DNA of 7,856 nt from Alphaproteobacteria bacterium. GTDB taxonomy: Bacteria > Pseudomonadota > Alphaproteobacteria > Sphingomonadales > Sphingomonadaceae. Below are positions 7,826-7,856 of the stretch, one piece after another; the first letter of the stretch is position 1, and the number at the start of each line of letters is the position of its first letter. The notes below the pieces were generated by a model that saw nothing but the letters and a program-made list of their open reading frames with translations, searched no databases and had not been told where the DNA came from. Location: the NCBI GenBank assembly GCA_016650315.1, contig JAENVZ010000195.1:1-7856 (forward strand), written 5' to 3'. Made by a program: the position numbers and the translations under genes.

Positions 7826-7856
7826 ATGACCACGCTGGCGTCCGCCGAATCTGTTG
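7826..7856 (+). CDS. Possible start of a gene that runs off the window
   Basis: An ATG at 7826 opens a frame of ten codons (MTTLASAESV) to the window end, with GC-rich third positions like the neighbouring genes. There is no ribosome binding site before it, and too little sequence to recognise a family. It may be chance. Confidence 0.2.
   Translation, partial: MTTLASAESV

Noticed and set aside
7597..7833. 78-codon open frame on the minus strand across the tRNA
   Set aside because: Its peptide GFEPATIRLTVECSTAELSG is the well-known spurious translation of a tRNA antisense strand, not a protein.
7740..7856. Phage or island attachment site at the 3' end of tRNA-Asn
   Set aside because: tRNA genes are common integration sites, but no integrase and no repeat of the tRNA 3' end is present in the visible sequence.

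Overview
The window is a GC-rich piece of bacterial chromosome, most likely from an alphaproteobacterium of the order Sphingomonadales (a Sphingobium or Sphingomonas relative). That placement is inferred from protein flavour (Mfd, MoaA and NAD kinase), the strong third-position GC bias, and a tRNA-Asn preceded by a TTGCAA/TATAGG promoter with a GC-rich discriminator. No 16S or other formal marker is present.

Layout. (1) Positions 1-2804, plus strand: the last 933 codons of mfd, the transcription-repair coupling factor; its N-terminus lies outside the window. (2) Positions 2832-3542, minus strand: a 236-residue protein of unknown function. It is visibly poorer in GC than everything around it and sits tail-to-tail with mfd. 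(3) Positions 3598-5706, minus strand: a soluble c-di-GMP signalling protein. It has receiver-like and PAS-like N-terminal segments, a GGDEF domain with a broken active site, and an EAL domain with all the usual catalytic residues, so it is probably a phosphodiesterase. (4) Positions 5707-5807: a divergent intergenic region of 101 bases that must hold promoters for the EAL gene and for moaA. (5) Positions 5808-7600, plus strand: moaA (molybdenum cofactor step 1) and nadK (NAD kinase), overlapping by four bases as ATGA and so probably co-translated. (6) Positions 7606-7739: a good sigma-70-type promoter and a tRNA-Asn(GUU) gene with an encoded CCA. (7) Positions 7740-7856: no clear gene; a reading frame that may start at 7826 runs off the end.

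Most of the window is ordinary core chromosome: DNA repair, cofactor synthesis, NADP supply, translation and second-messenger turnover. These genes do not form one pathway; only moaA-nadK looks like an operon. The accessory element is the low-GC gene at 2832-3542. I see no CRISPR array, insertion sequence, toxin-antitoxin pair or multi-gene novel system. The items most worth a second look are that orphan gene, two A-C mismatches in the tRNA-Asn acceptor stem, the degenerate GGDEF paired with an intact EAL, and the possible leaderless start of moaA.
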